Counted from the first letter of the stretch, positions 31,812-44,213 are shown. The stretch is DNA of 64,000 bases from Coniochaeta sp. PMI_546 (GCA_021432605.1 MU271151.1:930001-994000), one strand, 5' to 3'. The notes: generated by a model not told the origin, from the sequence alone. Translations and numbers: made by a program.

Positions 31812-33587
31812 ATGGTGGGCACGCTTGACCAGTCTTACCGAAGCTCGCCGGGCTTCGACATGGGAAGCATTGACGCCGGCAGCCATGATGTCGTTCTGGA
31901 CGAGATCGAAGAGATGGGCAACTTCTTACCAGGATATGAGAATTCCACAGGCAAAACTCTGCCTCTTCCTACTCAGCGCCATGTTATCGTAATGTGCGTT
32001 ATTTTCCTCTTTATAGTCGAGTTTAGCATGTTCGTTATGGAGCCACCTCTTCAGGCCGTGATGGAGGACTTTGTCTGCCATGAAATCTACCCCGATCACG
32101 TTATGGAGGCCTCAGCAGCGGAGCAGGATAGCCGCTGCAAGGACCCCAGCGTGCAGACGATCCTCGCCATGGCCAGGTCCTGGCTTATGTGGACGGGGAT
32201 GTTTGTCCGTAAGTACCACTCTCTGCGTACCTATTATTTTGGTGGTCACACGCTGATACGGGCTCTACTCCTGTTCAGCTTTGCTCGTGCAAATTCCCTA
32301 CGGCATGGTTGCCGACAAATACGGCCGCCGGCCTGTATTATTCTGTGGACTTTTCGGTCTCCTGCTCTCCACCATATGGAATATAACCGTGTGTGAGTCA
32401 AGGTCTTTACTTTCGCGTTAGCAGCCTGATAGCAGCGAGCTCTGACAGACAATCCGATAGTGCGAAATCCTGGGACATTCTCTATTTGGCATCTCCTCCT
32501 CGGCTCTATTGCGTTGCTTATCGGAGGTGGCATGCCCGTTACTGAAGCCATGGTGTGGACCATTTTGACGGACTCGACATCTCCAACTAACCGGACCGCC
32601 CTCTTCTACAAGATATACGCCATGATGCTCATTCTCAGTGCAGTATTCCGACCGTTCGCGGCGTGGCTGCTCAGCATCGACCTTTGGCTTCCACTGTGGC
32701 TCGGTTTAGTCGCCCTTGTTCTCAGTATGTTGTCGACCCTCTTCATTCCAGAGACATTACAGCTCCGGCAGGTGGACGCTCATCAAGGGCCATTACATCG
32801 GAGCAATAGCGGTTGGCTGTCACGAATGACTAAGACGGTAGTAAAGGAACTATCTCGGGTCTGGAGTTTCGTCTTGGCATCAAAGCACATCATGCTCCTC
32901 GTTCTTGCGGACGGCCTTTGCAGTCCTATCTACATCGCCTTCGAAATGAACATGCTCCAGTATGTGACAAAGCGCTTCCACTGGGGCTGGTCCATGGTAA
33001 ACAAGCAATCTTATCAGCTACGTCTCAACCAGGGCTAACACTCACCATAGGCCACATACCTGACCACTATCAATAAGGGCACCTCGGTGGTTGTGTTGCT
33101 TGTAGTCTTGCCTCTGGTCACCGGAACGTTGACTAAACGACTGGGACTAGCAGTCTTAACGAGAGAGCTTTACCTATGTCGAGGCTCCGTCCTCTTCATG
33201 CTGGCAGGAAGCCTCTTGACGGCCTTTGCCGCCATGCCCTGGTTGTTGATTGCATCGCTCGTCATCTTCAGCTTGGGTAACGGCTTTGATCCCCAGCTTC
33301 GGGCCCTTCTCGCTGGTCTAGTAGAACAAGACTCCATGGCCACGTTGAACACGACTCTAGCAACAGCCGAAACACTAATGGGATTGGTCGGTGTCCCAGT
33401 TCTTGGTTGGCTGCTGAGTAAGGGATTCGAGCTCGGCGGTACGTTGATGGGCTTGCCATTCTTTATGACATCTGCATGGGCGGCACTTGCTGCTGTGACC
33501 ATGTTTCTGTTTCGACTACCCGTCGGGAGCAATGTAAAAGTGGAAGGTGGTTATCATCTGGTAAATCAACCTGGCGGCGCAATCTAG
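31812..33587 (+). CDS. Major facilitator superfamily transporter, 527 aa
   Basis: Exons 31812-32208, 32279-32392, 32461-32996 and 33051-33587 (1584 bases, in frame). It is a plasma-membrane secondary carrier. A polar N-terminus of about 55 residues is followed by the first helix (VIVMCVIFLFIVEFSMFV). The MFS signature loop GMVADKYGRRPVL sits between helices 2 and 3, and helix-rich sequence follows to the end. A long extracellular loop between helices 1 and 2 carries several Cys, a pattern common in fungal MFS proteins near secondary-metabolite genes. No biosynthetic core gene is nearby, so substrate and role stay open. It converges with the xylanase gene across 267 bases. Confidence 0.82.
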
Positions 33588-33854
33588 CACATGAGGAGGT
33601 ATAGACACTTCAATAGATGATATGCCCTCGTCTTTGACTATTTATGTGGTGATTGTTGACTTCACTCAACGCATTAATTAACGCATAGACGCTACGATGT
33701 CAGAAGCCATATTGTAGGTGGGAACACAACACGTGTAATATTTGGAGAACAGATACACCTTAAATCCTTAAATCGCCCCTTTTCTCATTGCGTTGCGCTA
33801 GCTTTCATAGCTCGCTATCCCATTCTGTTTGAGCTTTAATTGTCGGAAACCAGC

Positions 33855-34640
33855 TTACTTGCTAACAGTCTGCTGAGCTGATCCACTTCCACTCCAACTT
33901 TCGACAGCAATGACCTGTAGATTATGGCTCCCGAGGTTCATACCCTTAGATGCCCAGGCGTTGAAGTGGTTCTGCAATGTAACAGTGCCTGAAGTCCGCG
34001 GGCTATTGCGGATCGAGATGTACTGCCAGAAGGTTGTCGTGCCTTGGATCGATGGCTGGTTGACTTGCTGATGTTTCCAGATTGTGTACGTCGCGCCATC
34101 AGAAGTCACGGTGCCCATGTTTGTGCCACCAGTCGTGATGCCATGGTTTGTCTCCATGATGTAGTACTCGATCAGTGGGTTTGTGGTCCACCCGTAGACC
34201 CCCAGGGAACCGAGGCCAGAGTTGACTGTGAACGAGCCAGTGTGGGTAATGGGCCTAGTGGGTAAGGTCCGTCAGCATCAAGCAAGCGCTAAGAAGAGGA
34301 ATGACTGAGACATTTGACATCCTTAGGGAGCCACTACGTACTGTGTGTTGCCTGGGTTCCAGCCCACTCCAACTACGAAGTCCTGCTGAACATTATAGTT
34401 GAGATTGAACCCGGTACCGGTCGGTGTAAAGTTAACGGTGCCGCCCGTCTTGTAGTTCTGTGTATACGTCGGATTGGTTCTCTCGGTAAGATTGGCAAAG
34501 CGGCGGGCGAGGGGATGGTCCGGATGCAAGATGAAGTCCGCCGGTCCACGCTCCTCCAAATCGGGCTGGGGAGTTGTGGGAGCCGCTAGCGATGGACTGA
34601 TGCCCACGAGGACGAAAAGTAGACTAGCGAAACCAACCAT
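33855..34640 (-). CDS. GH11 endo-1,4-beta-xylanase, 232 aa
   Basis: Exons 34640-34342 and 34254-33855. The donor GTACGT inside the apparent Gln-Tyr codons is needed to join NPGNT to QPITHTGSF in frame; reading further gives a stop. It is a secreted enzyme cutting the xylan backbone. Signal peptide ~1-19 is followed by a propeptide-like stretch. The beta-jelly-roll signatures of family 11 follow: WNPGNTQ, VYGWTTNPLIEYY with nucleophile Glu129, VNQPSIQGTTTFWQYISIR, LQNHFNAWASKGMNLG and acid/base Glu218 in VIAVESW. Length is typical of one-domain GH11 enzymes. A TATA box and a GGCTAAA XlnR-type element lie upstream, fitting xylose-induced control. A sugar porter follows the next spacer. Confidence 0.95.
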
Positions 34641-34744
34641 AGCGGCAATGTGGACGATCCAGATCTGATATATGTGATTGCTTTCAGCTGGGATACTGCT
34701 AGATCAAAGCATGTTCAACTTTGAGGAAGCAGCATCGTTCTCAC

Positions 34745-34751
34745 ATTTATA
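34745..34751 (-). promoter_or_regulatory. TATA box of the GH11 xylanase
   Basis: TATAAAT on the minus strand, about 105 bases before the ATG. Confidence 0.55.
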
Positions 34752-35036
34752 GGTAAGTGGTGTTTGTGTGCTTTCATCGATCTGATCCATCAAGCGGGGT
34801 TCTCCGGCTGTATGGAATGATGGAAGTCGTAGTCTTGGACTCCTGGATGATGTGTGCCCGGCTGGCTTCGCGCCCATGTTACCTGAAGTCAACAGATACA
34901 CCGTAGAGGTCACCAGTCGCCTGTTAGATGAAACACAGCTTGTCCAAAAGAAGCGACGGAATTGGAGAGCATTCTTAAACAAGCATTCGGAACGAAGATT
35001 GCCAAGTATGGGGTGCATCCACCTGTGCGGGAAGAC

Positions 35037-35043
35037 TTTAGCC
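35037..35043 (-). promoter_or_regulatory. XlnR/Xyr1-type element GGCTAAA
   Basis: GGCTAAA on the xylanase coding strand, about 397 bases before its ATG. It matches the element described for the xylanolytic activator XlnR of aspergilli. A 7-mer alone is weak, but its place fits. Confidence 0.45.
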
Positions 35044-36161
35044 TATATGCGAATGTGCCTTTCCTCAATGCCGTCGCACCTGGATCGCGGGGACGCGTGA
35101 ACCAGGTTTGAAGCAAAGACAAGCCGCTCCAATACCGGGTCTTGGTCATTGAAATGGCTGTCATAGGTTGATGTATTATAGATTGACGCGTGTAGTCGGA
35201 TCTGCTCGCGGGAAGCAATTGGCACTCATAGTGGCCTTATTTGCCTATATTAGCTATCTTGCCCTGACCGTCATATCGTACAACAAAGCGGATGTAACTT
35301 TTCACTTGCACTGTAGGGTGACATACCTTTTTTTTCTCTCTTGCATTTTGCCGCTTCGTACGTGGCTCGATTCCATTCCTGTGCCGTATGTGACATCTCG
35401 ATAAGCTTCTGCTACGCATTGCGAACTCCCTTCAACCTTTGTGTCATGAAAGATTGCACGTACGGCCGAAGGGAATGGCGAAGCATATTGACTTCTGATA
35501 CTAGGCGCCTACTATGCGGCAACTTTTCCACCAAGTGCCTCTAACCCCAAACATGACCCTTACGCATACACACTCGATAATGTTACCCCTACGCTAAGAT
35601 GTATATGTGTAGATGCGACTGATATTCGAAACAACCTCCTCGCCTACAGCGTCCAACTTGTCAAGGATTTTTCTCCCACGAGCCGAGACCACTGATAATG
35701 ATGAGGTCAAACCGCGTAGCTTGCAAGTTGCCGTCAAAGTTGGGTATTAACTCTCCCTCGGTGACGTGCTTTGCTTCCACAAAGCGTCCTTTTCCCCGTG
35801 TTCGCGCCAAGCGATGGCACGCCGTCCGGATCCTACGTTACACAAGTGAACGGTGTAGAATGGGGCTAATACAGTCTCTTTCTGCTTTCTTAGACTGATT
35901 AGATGTCTACCGCTTCGAGGAATGTCGCATGGTCCGGGTAAAGTCTGCCTTTTGGGCTCGAATTATGTCTTGGCCCCGTAATGTTGGAATTCACAACTTC
36001 ACAAATATTGGTTTGGAACTTGCATCATTGCCTCCAATTATAGAGTGGCTAAGGAACGTGACATTTCAATCATCGTTGGCAAGGCCTATGTCCTTCACAA
36101 GAGCAATAGTCTTAGTCAGAACCAAGACTCCGTATCCTAACGCCACACAATTACCCTAGAC

Positions 36162-37991
36162 TCAGGCCATCTTCTCTCCAGACACTGTGATATCCTCCAT
36201 ATGAACCGTCTCTACTTCTCTCTCCTTGCGCGCTGCGTTGGCCATAGCCTGGGTGTTCGTACATACGTAACCCTTGAACTTCCGTGCTGGTACTTTGGCT
36301 TCGAACATCTCGTGGATCTCCTCGAGTGTACGGTCTCGTGTCTCAGGAATGAAGAACCACGTAAAGATGAAAAGAACCATGTTGGAGCCAAACCAGATGT
36401 ATCTACGCAATAGGTCAGTCAAGTTGCAGAGCGTCAAACTCATATCGATGGATAACTAACCCGTATTTTGCATTCCAGCCAAGCGCCGTCGGATTTATGA
36501 AGTAGGGCGCCGTGAAAACACCCAGCCAATTGCCAAGGAAGTTGAGGGCAGTCGCCACACCATAAGTGTGCGCTCGGAGATGGTTGTTAGGGAACTCGCC
36601 TCCCAAAAGCCATGCATAAGGTGCTAAAGGAGGTCAGTGAACAGTTGCATTAAACCGCCGAACACAAGGGAGATGAAAGTAGAAAATCACTTACCATAAG
36701 CAACATAGAAGAAAGTGAAGATACAGATAAATGCAATGACGCACTTGGCGGCCGCTTGGCTTCCTGGAGCTGCTGACCAAGCAATGGCAAAAGCGAGTTG
36801 ACATAGACCACAAGCTCCGACGCCAATCATCACGATGACACGACGGTCGACACGTCGAACGATGAAGAAGCTGGCAAAGACACCGAGCAGACCCATACAC
36901 GTCACCATGATGGAATATGAGAATGCATCAGTAACACCGGCGGTAGTGAGGAAATATGTTGTGTAGATATTGACCCAGGAGGATCCTAGATGATGACTTG
37001 TCAGCTGGGGAAATCATAAGACGCGAAAGGCTTAAGTATACACACCATTGGCGCAGTGGAAGCAGATAATGGCAATCGAGAGCAGAGTCCGACGTCTTTC
37101 GCTGCCCTTCCACATCTCCAACCATAAGTGCTTGCCGCTGTGCATCTCCATCTGCTCTTGTGTGGAAATTCGAATCTCGTTGAACTCGGCCTGCAACTCG
37201 GACTCCTCGATGTTCTTGTTTCGCAGCCGTCTCAGAGATGCTTCCGCTTGGTCGACCTTTCCTTGGGTCATCAACCACCGTGGGCTCTCGGGAAAGAAGA
37301 ACAGCGCCACAGTTTGGATTGTCGGTGCAACGAAGAAGATTGCAAGTGGTATGCGGTAAGCTTCGAGACCAGGCATTAAGTGCGTGGCCCGGTCCACTGC
37401 AGCTCCAACGATGGAGCCTGTAGACAGCTGGCATTGATAGATGGCGAATATGACGCCTCGTAGATGGGCGGGAGCTGCTTCGTTGATGTAGACTTGGGCG
37501 AATGTAAGGAACCATCCGACCGAGATACCTAGCACATTGTCAGTACAGCGCCGTGAATATATACTGTAGACCAAAGGCCACTCACCCAGGATGAATCGAG
37601 CAAAGTACAGCGCACCAAGGTTGGTCGTGCCGATCATGACAGCCGTCGCAATGAAGTTGATCAATGACGCCGTCCACAGTCCGTGTCTGCGGCCGAACTT
37701 TGAGCTGAAGGGCCCAACCAGAAGTGAGCCAACGAAGGTGCCAATGGTCATCAGGGACGAAATAAGCTGCTGGACAGTCGGATCAATTGCCCATGCCTTT
37801 GTCTTTGCATCGTAGTAGCCGAACTGTTTCAGGAACCCAGGCATAGCCATGAACCCTCCTACCAGTGCGTAATCCAGACCATATTGAAAGCTGGAGACTG
37901 TGATCACGAAGCAGATGGCCATGCATTTTTTGTGACTGCGAATGTCGAGTTTCAGTGGATTGGCCAACGCGACAGGGGCGCCTCCGGCCAT
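36162..37991 (-). CDS. MFS sugar porter, 527 aa
   Basis: Exons 37991-37586, 37528-37046, 36985-36695, 36623-36461 and 36402-36162 sum to 1584 bases. Sugar-porter family signatures are present: SSKFGRRHGLW after helix 2, FFPESPRWLMTQGK before the central loop, YAPYAWLLGGEFPNNHLR after helix 7-10, and PETRDRTLEEIHEMFE after helix 12. A central cytoplasmic loop of about 65 residues separates the two halves. It likely imports hexoses, pentoses or oligosaccharides through the plasma membrane with protons. Lying near the xylanase, it could take up xylose or xylo-oligosaccharide products, but the 1.5 kb spacer makes this weak. The gene is intact; four introns all follow GT-AG. Confidence 0.9.
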
Positions 37992-39196
37992 GGTGACGAT
38001 GTTGTCTGATCAAGTGAACAATGTCACCTGCTAGCGATGGGAAGGCAGTTGTGGTGGAACGACCTTGCCGACAGGCGGGGGTTTGGTCTTACTATATAGT
38101 TATGCTACATACCAAGTTGAATCCCTTGGTATCCAATGGTCATGCTATAAATGACAACTTGGATACTAGGGATGCTGGGTTCAGTGAGCCACGGACCCAA
38201 GTCCATGGCTTGGCTTCAGCCTCCCGTATTCTCCTATGCGAAGCGCACACTATGCATCTGCCGCGCCTGGTGTCAATCCGGGGGCGGGGTGGTACTAACC
38301 GTGTTAGTCCAAGTTGTTGGGGAAAGAGGAGAAGTTGGTAAACGCCAAGCAACTGTTTGAAGATCCGGATTGTTATATCCGTGCCAAGGTCACTTGGTTC
38401 AAACCACTGACATGTAAACGAGTACAGGCTTGAGACTCCAGATTATTCAGGGCCTCGTAGTGGTAATACGGTAGGATTAGGAGAAGTACCGATTTGGACA
38501 TGGCAACGACCGGCATGACCAACAAGTCTATATGTTGATGATGAAGACACTCTGAGTAGGGCAAGATAGATGCCACTTCTCTTAGGTAGGGTTGCTTCAA
38601 CTACCCTGCCAGAATCTGGGTCATCACGGCGCACAAGGGCGTCGTTCGCGAGTACCGCTCGGTTATCGCTGGTTGGGTTGAACGGAGCCAAACAACAGCT
38701 GCGTCTCGGGTCTAGATGTCGAATCCTTCGGGAACAGTTTATTATACCGAGATAGCAGCTGATGAGTAAATCTACGCCCGGGAGATGAAGGGGTCGGCAT
38801 CTTTCCACACGTTCGTATTTTTACAACCACTGATTTGCCGGCGGTCGCTGTCCAAGACATCGCATTGGGCCCTTGCGTCTGTTGACTCTTTCACCACGGT
38901 GAAGTGTGGAGAACTTCCCCGCAGGCACAAAACCTTGAATGCTTTAAGCACTCCTAGCACCTTGGAAGTCAAAAGCACTAAAACACAAATAGTCTGCCGA
39001 TCTTCCGCCAACCCCTACCTTATCTCGGAGGTTACATAGCGGCAGACGTGGGCCTGGTCCAACCTTAACGTCGGCTTCGCGAAATAGCTTAAATAACAAA
39101 TATCAGACAGGTTCCGTGGTGTCCCAAGCGTTCATCTCGCAGTAACAGCAGCTCTCAATCCGATACTTTGAATACTTCACTTTCCATTTGCACAAT
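37992..39196. promoter_or_regulatory. Divergent intergenic region of the sugar porter and TauD genes
   Basis: The 1.2 kb lie between two genes read outward and must hold both promoters. No coding signal or clear regulator site was identified. Confidence 0.45.
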
Positions 39197-40529
39197 ATGG
39201 GTTCTCTCTCTCATCAAAACACCAATCGCGAGCCCATGAAAAGGGGTAACTCCATCGACCATCTTGAGTATGTCGATGTTACTCCAATCATTGGCCGCGA
39301 ATATCCCACCGCAAGCCTCAAGGAGATGCTTCAGGCACCCAATGCCGAGGAGCAGCTGCGCGACCTGGCCATCACAATCTGCGAGCGTGGTGTTGCCTTT
39401 TTCCGGGCCCCTCAAGATGATCTTTCAGTAGACGAGCAGAAGTACATCACCGACATGCTAGGCAAGTTGACCGGACGACCCGCCGAGAACGGTCTACATG
39501 TGCACCCCTTGTACAATGACCCCAACAATCTGCCTATGGCCGACGGTACCACAGATAAGCATATGTAAGCCCCCATTTATGCATCACTGCCTCCAAAGCT
39601 AGCATTAGGAAACTCTGCTGACACAATCCAGCTATGTGATCAACTCTGAGGCAGCCAAGAAGCTCTATGCTACAATGAAGAACCGTCCCAGCGTGGCAGA
39701 TGAGCCCAAAGACTTGAGCAAAGAATGGCACAGCGATAGTGAGTTCTTCCGTAGCCTTGCTCCGTGTCTGCGAGAGCTGCTACAGGCTCAAGCTGCTACG
39801 CTTCTCTCCTTTTCACCCCGGGAACTAATGTGTCATCGTCCAGGTTTATTCGAGAATTGCCCGTCCGATTTCTCTTTCTTGAGAATGCAATCGACACCAC
39901 CGACAGGCGGCGATACACTCTGGGTGTCTGGATACGAGCTCTATGATCGCTTGTCTCCCCCGTTCCAGCGCTTTCTCGAGACACTGACCGCAACATGCGC
40001 TCAGCCTGTCTTCAAGTCGGCTTGTGAGAGTGGTGGTTACGACGTAATGTCTCCACGCGGCTCGCCCCTGAACGTGGACTATGAGTTCTCGCCCTCGCAT
40101 CCTGTCATCCGCACCCACCCAGTCACTGGATGGAAAACCCTGTTTGCGGGCGTTGGCTTGCACGTCAGCCGCATTAACGGTGTCACGACCTATGAGGACT
40201 CCATGATACGCGACTATGTGTTGCGTCTGATCACACGCAATCACGATTCCGTTGCACGTATGCACTGGACCAGGGGAGCTTGTGCTATTTGGAGCAACGT
40301 GTGCACCTTGCACGCTGCAACTGTAAGTTTTGTGCTTGCTCATAGATGCCCTACCTCTCGTTATCTAGCATCATCATTGGAGCAGAGCTGATTCTCATTC
40401 CCGTAGCCCGATACACACCTTGTAGAAGGAATCAGGACTGGTGTCCGAGCTTCCAGCACCGGGGAAGTGCCCTATCTAGACCCAAACAGCAAGGGCAGAA
40501 GAGAAGCGCTGAATTTGCCCAAGTATTGA
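39197..40529 (+). CDS. TauD/TfdA-family Fe(II)/2-oxoglutarate dioxygenase, 358 aa
   Basis: Exons 39197-39564, 39632-39738, 39844-40322 and 40407-40529 (1077 bases). The start is the ATG of MGSLSHQNT; codons before it are not ATG. The iron triad is visible: His156-x-Asp158 in EWHSDS and distal His315 in TLHAAT. The GGDTLW segment and Arg residues in GIRTGVR (328/332) would hold 2-oxoglutarate, and the family C-terminal PYLDPNSKGRR is present. Fungal relatives hydroxylate sulfonates, phenoxyacids, carnitine precursors or xanthine; the substrate cannot be chosen here. It is cytosolic with no signal peptide, and intact. A second, unrelated 2OG oxygenase gene follows on the same strand 0.9 kb downstream. 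Confidence 0.9.
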
Positions 40530-41449
40530 TCCGGTAAGGTAACTTCAACTGATTTGAGTGTCATGTTGCGTATAGCGAGACCTCCTTGAGTTCTGTGCCT
40601 ATAGAATCCAAATATCTTGCCACTTAGCATCTTCGCCACTTGGTGCGGTATGGTAACTGTTCAATGTGAGGAAATGCAACGATGATGTAAAATCATGATT
40701 TATCATGAAGTGGCCACAACTAGCACTTATGTATACTGCTAGATACATAATAATATGGTGTGCTTTAAACCTGGAGTGAAGGGGTTGAGGCCCGATATGC
40801 ATGCGAGATCGGCATCGTTGTCTCATTAAGACCCCGAATGTCGCCATTTGAAACACCTATCACAGCCTGTGGTTTCTATCGTGACCATGCATCAAACGTG
40901 AGACTTCACATCAACATGTCGAGACTGTCATGTTGGCATAAGCGTGTACACTATGCTCTTAGCTGGTCCGATGGTAGTAGTAGTGCTAGACAAAGTATGT
41001 TGCCGAGTTTCAATGTTCCGATGAGATGAACGCCAACCTCAGTCTCGATCTCTCTCCTCGGTCCTGTTCCCCCTTTGTCGATTACTGCGACTCTGTAGTT
41101 GACGCAAAGTCCAGAAGGATGGAATTTCTGCTTGAATCATGAGTGTACAGTTTTATTCGCTGGTCCATCTTTGCCGTATCGCAGTCAAAGATTACAAGGG
41201 ACTTGATCCCTTCACTTTATCTTGCATGCGCTCTATTACTGACAAATGCAAATGGCGACATCATGAGCAAAGTTGACTCAATAATTACCATGGCCTCTAT
41301 TTGACCCCTCCCGATCTCGACGTCTGGAGTGTAAATCATAAATAGTCGTAGTAACCCCATTTCCATCTCTGTGCCCAGCGTATAAATTTACCTTCGTCTA
41401 ATAGCTCGCTCACTCAAAGAGTCCTGTACACCGACAGAACAGCGTAAAT
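40530..41449. other. Intergenic region between the two oxygenase genes
   Basis: It holds the promoter of the downstream gene, with a TATA box at 41381. No gene is seen. Confidence 0.5.
41381..41388 (+). promoter_or_regulatory. TATA box of the IPNS-like oxygenase
   Basis: TATAAATT, 69 bases before the ATG of the downstream gene. Confidence 0.6.
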
Positions 41450-42613
41450 ATGGCTACATCAACAACGACCGTTACCTCAACACAGCGTCAGCTCTCCACT
41501 GAGGATCCACATAAGTATGACTACAGCAATTTGAAGCCGTATGTGCATCCGCCGGAGACCAAAGCCGACCTTCCATGGGCGGAGCTTGTCACGCTCGACC
41601 TCGAAGATTACGGTCGGCCCGGTGGCAAAGAGCGACTGGCCAAACAGCTCGAGCACGCCGTTCACCACGTCGGTTTCTTCTATGTTAAGAACTATGGCTT
41701 GACTGAGGAGCAAGTGAACCAGCAGTTCACGCTGGCCAAGAACTTCTTTGAGCTGCCAGTGTCTGAGAAGGAGAAGTACGAAATCAACTATGCCGCTGCC
41801 GACTACAACGGCTGGCGCCGACCAGGCCGCTACCAGCAGGCAAACTCCAAGGATAACGTCGAGATCTACAATTTTGCTAAGTTCACGAAAGACTTTGAAG
41901 GTAAATACGACCAGCCGGACCTGCTAAAGGCCCACCTGGACGACATCGCCTTCTTCCAACGAGCCCTGCATTCCAACGTGGTGGTGCCTCTGCTGCGCCT
42001 GTTCGCCATCGTGTTACAGCTTCCTGATGAGGACTACCTTGTTAAGCAGCATACGTTCGAGAAGAAAAGTGAGGACCACTTCCGCTACATGCTGTACCAC
42101 CCCCGGACTGAAGAAGAGTGGGCGGCTGCCAATTACGGGAAGAATGGTGGACACACGGACCTCGGAACCGTAACTTTGCTCTTCCGCCAGCCCGTCGCCG
42201 GCCTCCAGATCCTAGGCGAGGACGGCAACTGGACTTGGGTGTCGGCCCAGCCGGGCACAATCACCGTCAATCTTGCGGATACTATCTCCCATCTAACTGG
42301 CGGATGGCTGAAGAGCTCCGTTCATCGCGTCGTTGCACCGCCTGAAGACCAGAGACAGTATAACCGTACCGGTCTGCTGTACTTTGCTCGTCCTCATAAC
42401 GACACGGTGCTCAAGCCTATCACGGACTCCCCCGTTCTGCAGAAGGCGGGAGTGAAGCCCAGGTTTGAAAGTGAGGTCACTATGGAACAATGGGTGAAGG
42501 CAAAGCAGACGTTGCAGCTCAACCCCGAGATTGCGAAGAAGCGCTGGGCGGAGAGCGGGGATGGAACGGTTGAGGTTCTCGCGGGTTTCCGAGACCGTAA
42601 ATACAAAGAATGA
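41450..42613 (+). CDS. Isopenicillin-N-synthase-like Fe(II)/2OG oxygenase, 387 aa
   Basis: A single exon. The N-terminal DIOX_N part (about residues 40-165) contains HHVGFFYVKNYGL and YNGWRRPGRYQQ. The C-terminal 2OG-FeII oxygenase core has His235-x-Asp237 in GGHTDLGTVTLLF, distal His292 in SSVHRVVAP, and Arg306 in NRTGLLYF, the place of the usual RxS motif for 2-oxoglutarate. The Ser of RxS is Gly here, a common fungal variant. Members hydroxylate or desaturate secondary metabolites, gibberellin-like compounds or flavonoids; substrate is unknown. It converges with the paraoxonase-like gene across 208 bases. Length is slightly above the family norm because of the N-terminal extension. Confidence 0.9.
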   Translation: MATSTTTVTSTQRQLSTEDPHKYDYSNLKPYVHPPETKADLPWAELVTLDLEDYGRPGGKERLAKQLEHAVHHVGFFYVKNYGLTEEQVNQQFTLAKNFFELPVSEKEKYEINYAAADYNGWRRPGRYQQANSKDNVEIYNFAKFTKDFEGKYDQPDLLKAHLDDIAFFQRALHSNVVVPLLRLFAIVLQLPDEDYLVKQHTFEKKSEDHFRYMLYHPRTEEEWAAANYGKNGGHTDLGTVTLLFRQPVAGLQILGEDGNWTWVSAQPGTITVNLADTISHLTGGWLKSSVHRVVAPPEDQRQYNRTGLLYFARPHNDTVLKPITDSPVLQKAGVKPRFESEVTMEQWVKAKQTLQLNPEIAKKRWAESGDGTVEVLAGFRDRKYKE

Positions 42614-42821
42614 GGATCACGGCTACACGGGACGGTAGAACCTACCGCGTATATAGCCTGGTGCGGTATGTCACCTTGGTCAAGGCAATGTACTTTAGCT
42701 CGCATGCATTTCCTATGTACAATTGGGGCTTGAACCTGGTACAATATCAGGTCTCTAATAGTCGTTGATAAACCTCCTCGTTCTTCAACCTTGAATAGGT
42801 ATGATGTCGATCTCAGTGCCT

Positions 42822-44213
42822 TCATGGTTTTTTTGGATTACACACTGTAATGAAGGGAGAGGAAGCTCCTGATATGTAAGTGGTTAGCTTGAGATCCCTC
42901 ACTACTAAGTTCACACGTTCACACGTAAGCCTTTACATACCGCTGAAAAACAGTCTTCCCGTGCTGGCGTCATGCACCACGACTGTTGCAGCTGGAAGAA
43001 CTTCGCCATCACGATCTTCCAAGACTTTCTCCCATTGGTAGCCTGACTGACTGTCTTGGGTCTTGTATATACGAAGCACCGTGGAAGCAGGCACTGGCCC
43101 AAATGGACTTTTGACATAGGCCTGGTTCTTAACACCCAGGGGAAAGACCGCCGCAAAGATGTCACCATTGCTGTCCTCGGACAGATTGTCGATCGCGTAA
43201 AAGGCGTCGATCTCTCCAACCTTCTGCAACGAACCATTCCTGTGTGGTTGGTAGACGTTGATGCCACCTGCCGCAGAGCTTGGTACATATAGCCGTCCGT
43301 CGCTGTGGAGGAGAAGGCCATTAGGATAATAGTGCCCGGAAGACACTATACTGCACTCATTCTCATAGGAACAGAATGTGACGTCCCCCTTGCCTAACAT
43401 AGCTCTCAGCCGTGCTAACTTCGATTTGGATAATGGTCAGCAAAGAAGGAATTGGACCAGGCGCCTCAGTGGGATGCTTACTCCGCCCGACTTGACCTTT
43501 CCATGATCGTTGGTGATATAAAACCCTTCTTTTCTAAATGCTGCAACTCGGTTCGGAGTGGATATATTGGGGCTTGCGACGGTGAGTATGTGAGTCAGGA
43601 CTTGAATGGAGCCTCGCCGGTTATCTTCCTTGCTTTCGAACACTTCGACCGTGGCATTGGCACCTGCTTTGGCTTGATCTGCTGCATAAGTTCCGGTAGA
43701 AGGGTCGATTGACGGCCGGTTGTTGGCGACGAGCAGACGCACAACTCCATTGTCCATATGAATGCCTGTGAAGCCGTTCAGATCCAGAAAGCCGTCATCA
43801 ACTGTGCCACGATAGTTTGGAGCTTCCAGTTTCTGGACAGTGATTAACTCAGACGCAGCCAGAATTCCGGGCTGATCAATATCCAGAACCACGATGGCGT
43901 CCTTTTGGGATCGGCCACTGAGGTTGTAGTGATCGACTGAAGGAAACCACTGGGTCCGCGCATAGGGATCAGAGCATGCCAGATACAATTTCCGACTTCG
44001 CTCCGATAGCCACATGTCCTCGCATGCCTGTAAAAGAGGGTGATCGATGCGTCGACACTGGTATGGGAAGTCAGATACCGGTTGGATGTCTTTACCAAGT
44101 CCATATCCAAGCTTGAGCAAGGTCACAAAATCCCAAGCAGGTAAGACCTGGGTGATAATTGCGAGGGCAACGACCGCAGCTAATCCAACCCGGCTGATGA
44201 TGACGCCTGGCAT
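42822..44213 (-). CDS. Paraoxonase/arylesterase-like calcium-dependent lactonase, 418 aa
   Basis: Exons 44213-43482, 43418-42941 and 42868-42822 (1257 bases). The last exon adds the family-typical ending SSPFITVCN. The start ATG gives MPGVIISRVGL followed by a hydrophobic segment (residues ~5-25), a signal anchor as in animal PON. The six-bladed propeller calcium ligands are recognisable: Glu-Asp in ACEDMWL, Asn in FYITNDHGK, Asn in YYPNGLLL and Asp-Asn in YAIDNLSED. This suggests an active hydrolase of lactones or aryl esters in the secretory path. Fungal members are hardly studied; quorum-lactone or mycotoxin-lactone breakdown are guesses. The neighbour on the right is another hydrolase of cyclic substrates. 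Confidence 0.88.

Larger units (their letters stand above)
34641..36161. other. Intergenic region with the xylanase promoter
   Basis: It contains the xylanase TATA element and XlnR-type site (listed separately). The rest, to the sugar-porter stop, shows only short frames without recognisable content. Confidence 0.5.
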
